15,225 bases of DNA from JACKCP01 sp050253255. GTDB taxonomy: Bacteria; Desulfobacterota; Desulfobacteria; Desulfobacterales; JACKCP01. Both the position numbers and the translations under genes were made by a program. Shown here one piece after another: positions 1 to 7,314 of the stretch; positions within the stretch are counted from its first letter, which is position 1, and each line of letters starts with the position of its first letter. The stretch is from contig JBFWJK010000072.1 of the NCBI GenBank assembly GCA_050253255.1, positions 1 through 15,225 on the forward strand, read 5' to 3'. The notes below the pieces were generated by a model that was not told where the DNA came from, searched no databases, and was given only the letters and a program-made list of their open reading frames with translations.

Positions 1-881
1 CTATAGAAAAAGTAAGTGGTGAAGAAGTTAAAGACGCTTTAGAAAAAAGTTCTATAACTCTTTTGGCTGGATGTGCTCCATGCCAACCATTTTCTTCTTA
101 TTTTAAAAAAAGCAGTCATAAAGACAAGAGATGGTGGTTACTATCTGAATTTTCAAGATTAATAAACGATGTCTCACCTGATTTAGTTACTATGGAAAAT
201 GTTCCCGGGTTAATGTCTCAAAACGTTTTTAAAGACTTTGTGTGTGATCTGAATAATAATGAGTACTGGATAGATTACCAAGTTATCAATTGCATGGAGT
301 TCGGTCTTCCTCAAAAAAGAAATCGGCTTGTATTACTTGCATCAAAGTTAGGTCCAATTAAGATCCGTGAAGAATTAAAGAGCAAAAATAAAATTACTGT
401 CAAATCTGCAATTGGCAAAATGAAGTTGCTTAATGCCGGTGACGTTGACTGTGATGATATTTTGCATCAATGTTCATCATTATCAGCTTTGAATCTTAAA
501 AGAATCAGAGCTTCGAAACCTGATGGTACTTGGAGAGATTGGCCCAAAGAATTAGTTGCTAAGTGCCATACAAAAAAAAGTGGGACGACTTATCCAAGCG
601 TTTATGGTCGAATGAGCTGGAATAAGCCTTCCCCTACAATAACTACACAGTTTTTTGGCTTTGGAAATGGACGTTTCGGACATCCTGAGCAAGATAGAGC
701 ACTGTCACTACGTGAAGGTGCTCTTTTACAGGGCTTTCCTTTAAACTATAAGTTTGTTGAACCAGGTAAATCATTAAATAAAAGAACCGTTGGTCGTTTA
801 ATTGGAAATGCAGTACCTGTGAGGCTGGGTGAAGTAATTGGCAACAGTATCCAAAAGCATGTTGGAGAATATTATGAATGA
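1..881 (+). CDS. C5-cytosine DNA methyltransferase, 5'-truncated by the window edge
   Basis: This enzyme transfers a methyl group from S-adenosylmethionine to C5 of cytosine in a short DNA target, normally as the protective half of a restriction-modification pair. The frame is open from the left edge (codons from position 3), so the N-terminal SAM-binding motif I lies outside the window. Visible family motifs, in order, are the catalytic loop AGCAPCQPFS (motif IV; nucleophile Cys), MENVPGL (motif VI), QKRNRL (motif VIII), the target-recognition region around 400-600, KPSPTITT (motif IX) and GNAVPV (motif X) near the C-terminus. All are intact. The end overlaps the start of the next gene, suggesting translational coupling. 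The recognition sequence cannot be read from the protein. An internal TTG at 63 should not be taken as the start, because the upstream codons continue a typical motif III-IV segment. Confidence 0.95.
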   Translation, partial: IEKVSGEEVKDALEKSSITLLAGCAPCQPFSSYFKKSSHKDKRWWLLSEFSRLINDVSPDLVTMENVPGLMSQNVFKDFVCDLNNNEYWIDYQVINCMEFGLPQKRNRLVLLASKLGPIKIREELKSKNKITVKSAIGKMKLLNAGDVDCDDILHQCSSLSALNLKRIRASKPDGTWRDWPKELVAKCHTKKSGTTYPSVYGRMSWNKPSPTITTQFFGFGNGRFGHPEQDRALSLREGALLQGFPLNYKFVEPGKSLNKRTVGRLIGNAVPVRLGEVIGNSIQKHVGEYYE

Positions 882-2862
882 TCGTATTTGTAAGTATCGT
901 ATGACTCTTAACTTAAATGTGCTAAACCATTTAGGAATTAATTTGTATAGCAACACTCCTGCTGTATTGTCAGAAGTTGTAGCTAATGCATGGGATGCTG
1001 ATGCGGAAAATGTCGAAATAACAGTTGATGATGATAATAAGATTATCACTATTTCTGATGATGGTCATGGAATGACAATCGAAGATGCAAACAATAAGTT
1101 TCTAAATGTAGGCTATAGACGTCGAGTTGAAGGTGTATCAATAACAGAAAAATTAAAAAGACCTGTTATGGGCCGAAAAGGAATAGGCAAGCTATCCCTT
1201 TTTTCAATAGCAAAGAGAATAGAAGTTTATTCTGTAAAAGATGGCGAAATACACGGCTTTGAAATGGTTCTTGACGATATCAGACAGCAAATAGAGGACA
1301 GTGTGGGGATTTATACTCCAAATGAATTGTTGGAATTTCCTGATGATCTGAAAAAAGGAACAAGACTTGTAATTTCAGAATTTAAAAGAAATTTTAGTAG
1401 TAGTGATATCTTTCTTCGTCGTCGACTGGCTAGAAGATTCAGTGTTATCGGAGATAAATTCAATTTTGAGATTATTCTAAACGGAAAACCTATTAAAATT
1501 AGTGATAGGGACTATTTTAATAAAGTTCAATTCCTTTGGACATACAATGACGGTGGTGACATAAAAAAATCATGTTCAAACTGTGAAAATTCAGATGAAA
1601 GAAATTTTAGAATAGATGATAAGTATGAAGTGTCGGGTTGGATTGGTTCAGTTGCAAAATCTGGGGCTTTAAAAGATTCTGAAACAGGGGATAATCTTAA
1701 CAAGATTGTTGTAATGGTTAGAGGAAAGGTTGCTCAAGAAGATATTCTTGAAGAATTTGGAGAAGCTGGCGTTTATTCTAAATATTTATTTGGGGAAATA
1801 AGGGCTGACTTTCTTGATGATGATAACGAAGAAGATATTGCCACTAGCAGTAGGCAAAAAATTTTAGAAGATGACCGAAGGTATCGGTTGTTAAAAGATT
1901 TTATAAGAGAAGAGTTAAAGAATATCCAAAGCAAGTGGACAAAATTAAGAAACACAGAAGGGACCAAAAAAGCTCTTGAAATTCCTGCTATTAAAGAGTG
2001 GTACGGTTCCTTAGGTAAAGATAATAAAAAGAAGGCTAAATCACTTTTTGGAAAAATTAATAAGCTTACTATAGACTCCGACAACGACAGAAGAAGTTTG
2101 CTAAAACATGCTATTATTGCTTTTGAAAGTATGAAAATAAAAGAAGATCTTGATACTCTTGAAAGTCTTGATGGTAAAGAACTTGAAGCATTTGTAAAAA
2201 TTTTTGAAGATATGGCTGATATGGAAGCTACAATGTATAGGCAAATAGTGATGTCAAGAATTGAAGTAATTCGCTCACTTCGTGAAAAGGTTGCTGAAAA
2301 TGCAAGAGAAAAAATTTTGCAGCAGCATTTATATGATCATTTATGGCTTTTAGATCCAAGCTGGGAAAGAGCTGATAAAACAGAATACATGGAACAGCAG
2401 GTTCATAAAGAGTTTGATAAAATTGATGCAAGCTTAAGTCCTGAAGAGCTTAAAGGCAGGGTAGATATTAAATATCGTACAACTTCTGGTAAGCATGTTA
2501 TTATTGAACTTAAACGGGCAGAACGAGTTGTAAGCTCTTATGACTTAATGGAACAATGTGATAAATACAGAAATGCTTTGAAAAAAATATTAGAGGCTAC
2601 GGATAAATCTAATGAACCAATAGAGGTCGTTTGCGTAGTTGGACGTCCCTTGAAAGATTGGGATAATAATCCTGATTCTAAAGAAGAGTCTATCGGATCA
2701 TTAGAAAAAAAACATATTAGAGTCGTTTTATATCAAGAGCTTATAGAATCGGCTGAGAAAATTTATCAAGCTTACTTGGAGAAAGAGAAAGAAGCAGGCC
2801 GTATTTATGAACTTGTCCAAAAGATTGATGAAGTTACTACCGAAGAATATGTTGAAGTTTAA
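874..2862 (+). CDS. GHKL (Hsp90-like) ATPase fused to a PD-(D/E)xK nuclease; probable restriction component
   Basis: I chose the ATG at 874 because GGAG (864-867) lies six bases upstream and the ATG overlaps the methyltransferase stop; TTG 838 and ATG 859 are alternatives. The 662-aa product opens with an ATPase of the Hsp90/MutL/MORC type: N-box around E34-N38 (SEVVANAWDAD), DDGHGM at 62-67 and the glycine lid GRKGIGK at 100-106. A long charged helical middle follows. Near the C-terminus D531 and E545-L-K547 lie on consecutive predicted strands, the core of a PD-(D/E)xK nuclease. Coupling to a cytosine methyltransferase points to restriction. From memory it resembles the BbrUII/HgiDII family of ATP-binding restriction enzymes, or the GHKL ATPases described in MutL/MORC-linked restriction systems. 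The ATPase assignment is firm, the nuclease fold is likely, and the specificity is unknown. Confidence 0.88.
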   Translation: MNDRICKYRMTLNLNVLNHLGINLYSNTPAVLSEVVANAWDADAENVEITVDDDNKIITISDDGHGMTIEDANNKFLNVGYRRRVEGVSITEKLKRPVMGRKGIGKLSLFSIAKRIEVYSVKDGEIHGFEMVLDDIRQQIEDSVGIYTPNELLEFPDDLKKGTRLVISEFKRNFSSSDIFLRRRLARRFSVIGDKFNFEIILNGKPIKISDRDYFNKVQFLWTYNDGGDIKKSCSNCENSDERNFRIDDKYEVSGWIGSVAKSGALKDSETGDNLNKIVVMVRGKVAQEDILEEFGEAGVYSKYLFGEIRADFLDDDNEEDIATSSRQKILEDDRRYRLLKDFIREELKNIQSKWTKLRNTEGTKKALEIPAIKEWYGSLGKDNKKKAKSLFGKINKLTIDSDNDRRSLLKHAIIAFESMKIKEDLDTLESLDGKELEAFVKIFEDMADMEATMYRQIVMSRIEVIRSLREKVAENAREKILQQHLYDHLWLLDPSWERADKTEYMEQQVHKEFDKIDASLSPEELKGRVDIKYRTTSGKHVIIELKRAERVVSSYDLMEQCDKYRNALKKILEATDKSNEPIEVVCVVGRPLKDWDNNPDSKEESIGSLEKKHIRVVLYQELIESAEKIYQAYLEKEKEAGRIYELVQKIDEVTTEEYVEV

Positions 2863-2953
2863 TTAATTTTTTTCTACATATCATTGTGAACATTAAATTT
2901 CCTCTTGACTCTATAAAACAGAGCGATTAACCTAATCATACCGCACACACTGC

Positions 2954-2983
2954 CAGCCCATAAGGATGGTTTTTTATGGGCTG
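2954..2983 (+). promoter_or_regulatory. Perfect 10-bp inverted repeat enclosing a ribosome site and start codon
   Basis: CAGCCCATAA (2954-2963) and TTATGGGCTG (2974-2983) are perfect reverse complements separated by ten bases. The right arm contains the ATG at 2976, and AAGGA of the ribosome-binding site spans the left arm and loop. In mRNA this hairpin would bury the start codon; as DNA it could be an operator. No U-run follows, so it is not a terminator. Confidence 0.6.
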
Positions 2984-3479
2984 CATTATTACTTTTACCG
3001 GTGCTCACGCCACTGGCAAAACCACTTCGGTTTTGGAAAAAGCGCGTGAAATTAAAATTAAATATCCCGAAAGTTCTGTTTGTCTTCTGCAGGAGACAGC
3101 TTCGTTCTGTCCTCTGCCAATAAATCAGAACACTACGCCGGAAGCGCAGCTCTGGATTTTTGCAACTCAGATTGCAAAAGAGCTTGAGCTTTGTGCGTCC
3201 TGGGATATTGTCATATCAGACCGAATCTGCATTGATAATATTGCATACACTTATCGTGCGGGTTTTCATGATCTTGCAGAGAGAATGCTCTCTATTGCAG
3301 CTCTTAATCTCCATCTATACAAAGAAATCTATTTCAAAAGCATAAAAAATAATTCTTATCTTTTTGCAGACGGTATTCGTTCTGTAGAAGAATCTTTTCG
3401 CTCTGAAATAGAAACAATTTTATTAAACTATTATTCCCGGCTGGGTCTTACAGACTCACCGGGATTTTTTATTGTATAG
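2976..3479 (+). CDS. P-loop NTPase, AAA_28/NadR-like kinase family
   Basis: This is a 167-aa soluble P-loop protein. Walker A is GAHATGKTT at residues 9-17, directly after the first beta strand. A later strand ends in IVISDRICIDN, with an Asp-Arg pair like the DR(S) motif of deoxynucleoside and nicotinamide-riboside kinases. It matches small phage ATP-binding proteins grouped as AAA_28 or NadR-like. A nucleotide-metabolism role is plausible, but the substrate cannot be told. It begins the replication module; the next gene starts eight bases after its stop. The start codon sits inside a perfect inverted repeat, so translation may be controlled by structure. Confidence 0.75.
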   Translation: MGCIITFTGAHATGKTTSVLEKAREIKIKYPESSVCLLQETASFCPLPINQNTTPEAQLWIFATQIAKELELCASWDIVISDRICIDNIAYTYRAGFHDLAERMLSIAALNLHLYKEIYFKSIKNNSYLFADGIRSVEESFRSEIETILLNYYSRLGLTDSPGFFIV

Positions 3480-3487
3480 GAGGCTGT

Positions 3488-3670
3488 ATGAGAAACGCAG
3501 AAACATTATCTCAAACTTCAGGCAATTCAGTTTTTATTCCAAGGGAGGTTTGGGAAGATTTTGAGAAAAAGAAAACTGAGCTTAATAAAAAATATCCTCC
3601 TGAAATAGCTGGTCTGAGAATAAGAAAGCTTGCTGAGAAAACAATTATGAGAGGAGGGTTGAATGGGTAA
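3488..3670 (+). CDS. Small hypothetical protein upstream of the primase
   Basis: This encodes 60 residues with AGGAGG just upstream of the ATG. It is hydrophilic, with a short strand-like N-terminal stretch (NSVFIPREVWEDFEKK) followed by two helices. That could fit a ribbon-helix-helix-like DNA-binding fold, but no diagnostic motif is visible. It overlaps the primase start by eight bases (3663-3670), and its 3' end carries the primase ribosome site (GGAGGG), so the two are almost certainly co-translated. The family is not recognised. Confidence 0.7.
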   Translation: MRNAETLSQTSGNSVFIPREVWEDFEKKKTELNKKYPPEIAGLRIRKLAEKTIMRGGLNG

Positions 3671-5969
3671 AGCAGTAGAATTCTTAGACCCCGGACAAAG
3701 GGCAGCAGTAGCCGAAAAATGTTTCAGAGTAGATTCTAAAACATCTGCAAAGGATGAACTGCGGGGGCATTGTCCTTTTCATGACGATAAAAACCCGTCT
3801 TTTTCATATAACCCTCACAAAGATGCATTTTATTGCCTGGGTTGCGGGGCTAAAGGTGATCTTATCGGCCTGTGGTCTCACTCAAAAAACTTCTCAGATG
3901 CAGAAGGCTTTGCAGAGTTCTGTAAAGAGTTTGATTCTTCATCTAAAGAATATCAGGCAAAAAAGAAAATCACCTGTGCCTTTCTTGAGGATGTGTGGAA
4001 AAAATTTATACCTCTTCCAGAGCCGTTTGTTCAGAGAATGATAAAAGAGCGTTCCTGGACAAAAGAGGGAATAGAAAAATTAGATCTGAGGCTGCAGACT
4101 TTAAGATGGGATAAAAAGATCGGCGATGTTGTACCGATATTCCCAAAATATCAGAATAAAATTGCCATTGCCATAAGAGACGCTAAAGGCAAAATTCAGA
4201 ATATCAGGTTTTATCAGCCGGGTGCAAAAGAGTTTAAGCTTACAAGTTTTGCACCTGGTCTTGGTAAGGCCAGGCTCTGGCCTGAACCTGAAAAATGGAA
4301 AGATGGTCCAGTATGGATAGTGGAAGGAGAACCAGACGCAATTTGTGCTATCTGCCATGGTCTTAATGCCACAACTCAGACTGCAGGAGCCGGAAGCTGG
4401 AAAAAGACCTTTTCAAAGTTCTTGCGTGATAAAGACGTTATTATTGCATACGATGCCGACGGCAAAGGTATCAGAGGTGCTGAAAAGCTTGGTCTTGATC
4501 TTTCTTCAGTTGCAGATTCTATAAAAGTGCTGCGGTGGCCGGACTTTATGGGGAAAGTAAATGGGCAGTGGCCTGAAGATAAAGGCCAGGATCTGACAGA
4601 CTGGTTTTCAAGGCACAGGAAAAGTCTTAAAGATCTTTATGAAATTTTGCCTGAAGCAAAAATAATAGAATCTACAAAAGACAGATTTGAATCAGTTCAA
4701 ATGTTTTTTGATGGCAGTTCCTTTAAACCCGCTTTACTTGCGCAGGAACTTCTTGCACTGCAGGATCTTGTAACAGATCCGTTATCCAAAATAACCTACA
4801 GATGGAACGAAAGATACTGGGAAGAGATAGATATTGATTATCTGGCCAAACAGGCACTTGAGCTGCTGCGTGATGAAGCATCAACCTCAAGAGCTTCAGA
4901 TGCTGTTAACCAGGTAAAGGTTATGTCTCTTCCTTCTCCGGATATAGAGCTGAACCATTATAAAAATATACTTTGCCTCAGAAACGGCATGCTTAACCTG
5001 GATGACTACAGCTTTAAGCCGCATAGGAAAGAGTATTATTCAACATGCATGCTCGATGTTGAATACAACAAAAAGGCTAAGTGTGACAGGTGGGAAGAAT
5101 TTCTGGACGAAACTGTCCAGGATTATGAGACAATAGGCGTTCTTCAGGAATTTACCGGCTATATACTTACGCCTGATATACATCATGAAAAGGCCTTGCT
5201 TCTATACGGAAAAGGCGGAGACGGCAAGTCTACATTTATTCATATATTACAGGCTCTCATAGGAGAAAAGGCCTGTTCTGCTGTCAGTCTGCCTGGTCTT
5301 GAAGATCAGTTTTACCGGGCCACACTTCATAATAAGCTGCTTAACGTAAGCTCAGAAACAGAAGGATTTGCATTTGCCAGCAACTGGTTTAAGGCCATAG
5401 TCTCCGGAGATCTGATCTCGGCAGCATTTAAAAACAAAGACCCGTTTGAGTTCAAGCCGCATCTTAAAATGGTCTTTGCCTTTAACAGGTGGCCTCGTGT
5501 ACTGGACAATACAGACGGTTTCTTCAGGCGTATTATCCCGATTACTTTTAAGAAGCAGTTTAAAGGCAAGGAGAGGGATCTGAGGCTTAAGGAGAAGCTC
5601 TTAAAAGAGTTACCAGGCATTTTAAACTGGGCTCTTGAAGGCTTGCAGAGGCTTAGACAACAGGGAGACTTTCTCCACTCTGCAGACATAAACCGAACTA
5701 TGATCAAATATAAGTATGAGAATAATCCTGTTCTTGGGTTTGTAGAGGACTGCTGTACAACCCAGAGAAAATATGAAGACGAGTTTATGGAGACAAAACA
5801 GCAGGAGCTTTATGGCCATTATAGAAAGTTCTGCGGCAGATGCGGTTTTGCTCCACTTAATCTTAACCATTTCACAAGGGAACTAAGGATAATACAGCCT
5901 GGTATTGAGGTCATAAGAAGAGCACCTGGTAAAGCATATTCAGGGATCAGGTATATTCTTGATGAGTAG
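3663..5969 (+). CDS. Phage primase-helicase (CHC2 zinc finger, TOPRIM, D5/SF3 helicase)
   Basis: This 768-aa protein combines primer synthesis and DNA unwinding for phage replication. Its N-terminal zinc-binding domain uses C37, H40, C58 and C61 (HCPFHDDKNPSF, then FYCLGCG). The TOPRIM domain has EGEPD at 221-225 and AYDADG around 262-267, giving the acidic metal ligands E221, D264 and D266. The C-terminal superfamily 3 helicase has a D5_N-type region, Walker A GKGGDGKS at 516-523, then NVSSETEG, a sensor motif VFAFNRWP and an arginine-finger-like segment DGFFRRI. A winged-helix-like tail follows. Length and domain order match the fused alpha-type primase-helicases of P4 and many prophages. 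The start is supported by GGAGGG upstream and overlap with the previous gene. All catalytic residues I can check are present. Confidence 0.95.
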   Translation: MGKAVEFLDPGQRAAVAEKCFRVDSKTSAKDELRGHCPFHDDKNPSFSYNPHKDAFYCLGCGAKGDLIGLWSHSKNFSDAEGFAEFCKEFDSSSKEYQAKKKITCAFLEDVWKKFIPLPEPFVQRMIKERSWTKEGIEKLDLRLQTLRWDKKIGDVVPIFPKYQNKIAIAIRDAKGKIQNIRFYQPGAKEFKLTSFAPGLGKARLWPEPEKWKDGPVWIVEGEPDAICAICHGLNATTQTAGAGSWKKTFSKFLRDKDVIIAYDADGKGIRGAEKLGLDLSSVADSIKVLRWPDFMGKVNGQWPEDKGQDLTDWFSRHRKSLKDLYEILPEAKIIESTKDRFESVQMFFDGSSFKPALLAQELLALQDLVTDPLSKITYRWNERYWEEIDIDYLAKQALELLRDEASTSRASDAVNQVKVMSLPSPDIELNHYKNILCLRNGMLNLDDYSFKPHRKEYYSTCMLDVEYNKKAKCDRWEEFLDETVQDYETIGVLQEFTGYILTPDIHHEKALLLYGKGGDGKSTFIHILQALIGEKACSAVSLPGLEDQFYRATLHNKLLNVSSETEGFAFASNWFKAIVSGDLISAAFKNKDPFEFKPHLKMVFAFNRWPRVLDNTDGFFRRIIPITFKKQFKGKERDLRLKEKLLKELPGILNWALEGLQRLRQQGDFLHSADINRTMIKYKYENNPVLGFVEDCCTTQRKYEDEFMETKQQELYGHYRKFCGRCGFAPLNLNHFTRELRIIQPGIEVIRRAPGKAYSGIRYILDE

Positions 5970-6090
5970 CCGTGCTGTTTCCCCGGACCCCTTTTGAAAT
6001 ATATAACCCCCGCCAAATGTAACATGGTTTTAAAACTGAGGCGGGTCAAGAACCACTGTTTATAGGTGTTTGTATGGTAAGTAAGGTGGT

Positions 6091-6133
6091 CTTTCAGTCC
6101 TTACGCGTATGCGCGTAAGAGAGAGTTTTTTTT
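6091..6133 (+). terminator. Intrinsic terminator after the primase gene
   Basis: CTTACGCG (6100-6107), loop TATG, CGCGTAAG (6112-6119) form a perfect 8-bp stem, extended by CTTTC (6091-6095) with GAGAG (6121-6125), and followed immediately by eight T (6126-6133). This should end the replication-module transcript and isolates the downstream RNA region. A weaker hairpin, CCCGCC 6009-6014 with GGCGGG 6040-6045, precedes it. Confidence 0.85.
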
Positions 6134-6139
6134 ATTTTA

Positions 6140-6738
6140 ATTAATTCAATAGAAAAAGATCTTACGGACAATACAGAGAGATAATAACATTTTGAAAATA
6201 AAGAAAATCGAAAAGATGAAAAAGACAGAAGAGGCAAAAATATTGAAAAAGACCTTACATTTGGTTTGGTTTGCCTCTTCTTGTCTGTCCCATTTTCACG
6301 GGTCCTTATTTTTCGCTGTTTACCTAGGGGTCAGCAAGGCCCGGACAAAGGTTATGCGAAAATTTGAAAATGGAACGGAAAACGGAATTTCTCTTTATTT
6401 TCAATGTGTTGTTTAAAATTCGGTTCAAGTCCGAATCGCAATACAAACCCTGGCGATGACCACCTGCAGAAGGGTGCAGCCAGGGGATAAAAAATTATCA
6501 GAGCCTTATGCGCCAAAGCATACAGGACACAAAGACCGTTTGCCGGCTGGGCAGACGGCAGAATTAAAAGGCTTTGACCATACGTGAGTATGTGAGCTGC
6601 AAGACCCGGATGATTTTTCACTCGGGCAGGGTTTGCAAGACCCCGGCAAGGAGAATGCGCTTGAGCAGAGGAGCCGGATTTCTGTAAATCCTGGTGACGA
6701 CTGCCTGCTTAAAGGCACGAGCCAGGTATTATTTTTTT
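6140..6738 (+). ncRNA. Candidate large structured noncoding RNA between primase and terminase
   Basis: No convincing gene lies between 5970 and 6765, yet 6224-6738 is packed with helices I can pair by hand: 6224-6238/6270-6285 (15 bp, one bulge), 6299-6307/6336-6343, 6315-6318/6332-6335, 6364-6371/6397-6404 (8 bp), 6418-6423/6431-6436, 6448-6454/6479-6485, 6486-6490/6495-6499, 6507-6511/6518-6522, 6541-6545/6556-6560, 6579-6583/6588-6592 (GTGA tetraloop), 6605-6613/6618-6626, 6643-6647/6673-6677, 6676-6681/6686-6691 and 6690-6695/6721-6726. A terminator precedes it, and a hairpin with a T-run (6732-6738) ends it. The 5' end is a guess; GATAAT at 6180-6185 could be a -10 box. Size, density and phage location recall ornate large RNAs such as ROOL or GOLLD, but I cannot assign a family. 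Confidence 0.6.
6690..6738 (+). terminator. Hairpin plus U-run closing the structured RNA, before the terminase genes
   Basis: CCTGGT 6690-6695 pairs with GCCAGG 6721-6726. An inner hairpin TGCCT 6702-6706 / AGGCA 6713-6717 sits above an asymmetric loop, and seven T lie at 6732-6738. The five-base gap between stem and T-run makes it weaker than a textbook terminator. Confidence 0.45.
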
Positions 6739-6765
6739 AGTATAAATTTTTAAACAGGAGCAAAA

Positions 6766-7314
6766 ATGGATTTTCCAGACAAGTTTAAAAATATAAAAGC
6801 CGTGCTTGATTTTCTTAAGACAAACGGCTTCAAGATTGAAAAATCTAAAATCTATGAAGATGCAAAAGAAGGTCTGCTCCGTGTTCAGAAAAACAAATCT
6901 GTTATGGGGATAGATGTAAAACTTTACTCAGGCACTCTTAAAAGAGATGGCTCTGCAGATCCGGAACCGGCAGAACTGACAGCAGAAAAACTGAAGAAAG
7001 AATCTTTAAAACTGGATCTTCAGAATGAAAAACTACAGTTCGAACTGGATAAGGAAAAAGGGAAATATCTTCCAAGATCAGATTTTGAACGAGAGCTTGC
7101 AGCAAGAGCAGCAGTATTGGACTCAGGTATCAGGCATTCACTGTCATTAAAGGTTCAGGACATTATTGCTCTGGTGGGAGGACAACTCAGCAAAGCTCCG
7201 GATCTGATTGATTACATAGACAAGATTATAGATGAAAGTATGAATATATATGCAACAACACAAACTTTTCAGATAATGGTGATAGGTGATGAAGACTCAA
7301 TCTCTGTTTCCTGA
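6766..7314 (+). CDS. Phage terminase small subunit (Nu1-like)
   Basis: This is the DNA-recognition subunit that loads the large terminase onto phage DNA for packaging. The 182-aa product has an N-terminal region suited to a winged-helix DNA-binding fold (residues about 1-50), a coiled-coil-prone stretch with repeated K/E/L (about 67-105), and the segment YLPRSDFERELAARAAVLDS, a signature I associate with small terminase subunits. The ATG has AGGAG eight bases or so upstream. Its 3' end overlaps the large-subunit start by about 25 bases, the usual coupling of the pair. The assignment rests on motif plus position. Confidence 0.82.
   Translation: MDFPDKFKNIKAVLDFLKTNGFKIEKSKIYEDAKEGLLRVQKNKSVMGIDVKLYSGTLKRDGSADPEPAELTAEKLKKESLKLDLQNEKLQFELDKEKGKYLPRSDFERELAARAAVLDSGIRHSLSLKVQDIIALVGGQLSKAPDLIDYIDKIIDESMNIYATTQTFQIMVIGDEDSISVS

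Noticed and set aside
2863..2953. A sigma-70 promoter from TTGACT 2905-2910
   Set aside because: The hexamer at 17-base spacing (TAACCT) is poor, so I could not support a promoter, although one is expected here.
6192..6416. A forward 74-codon frame in the RNA region
   Set aside because: No ribosome site, odd composition, and both ends of a 15-bp RNA stem lie inside it; better explained as structured RNA.
6355..6440. A complete tRNA gene
   Set aside because: Only the T-arm and five acceptor-like pairs fit; there is no D-arm, anticodon arm or matching seven-pair acceptor stem.
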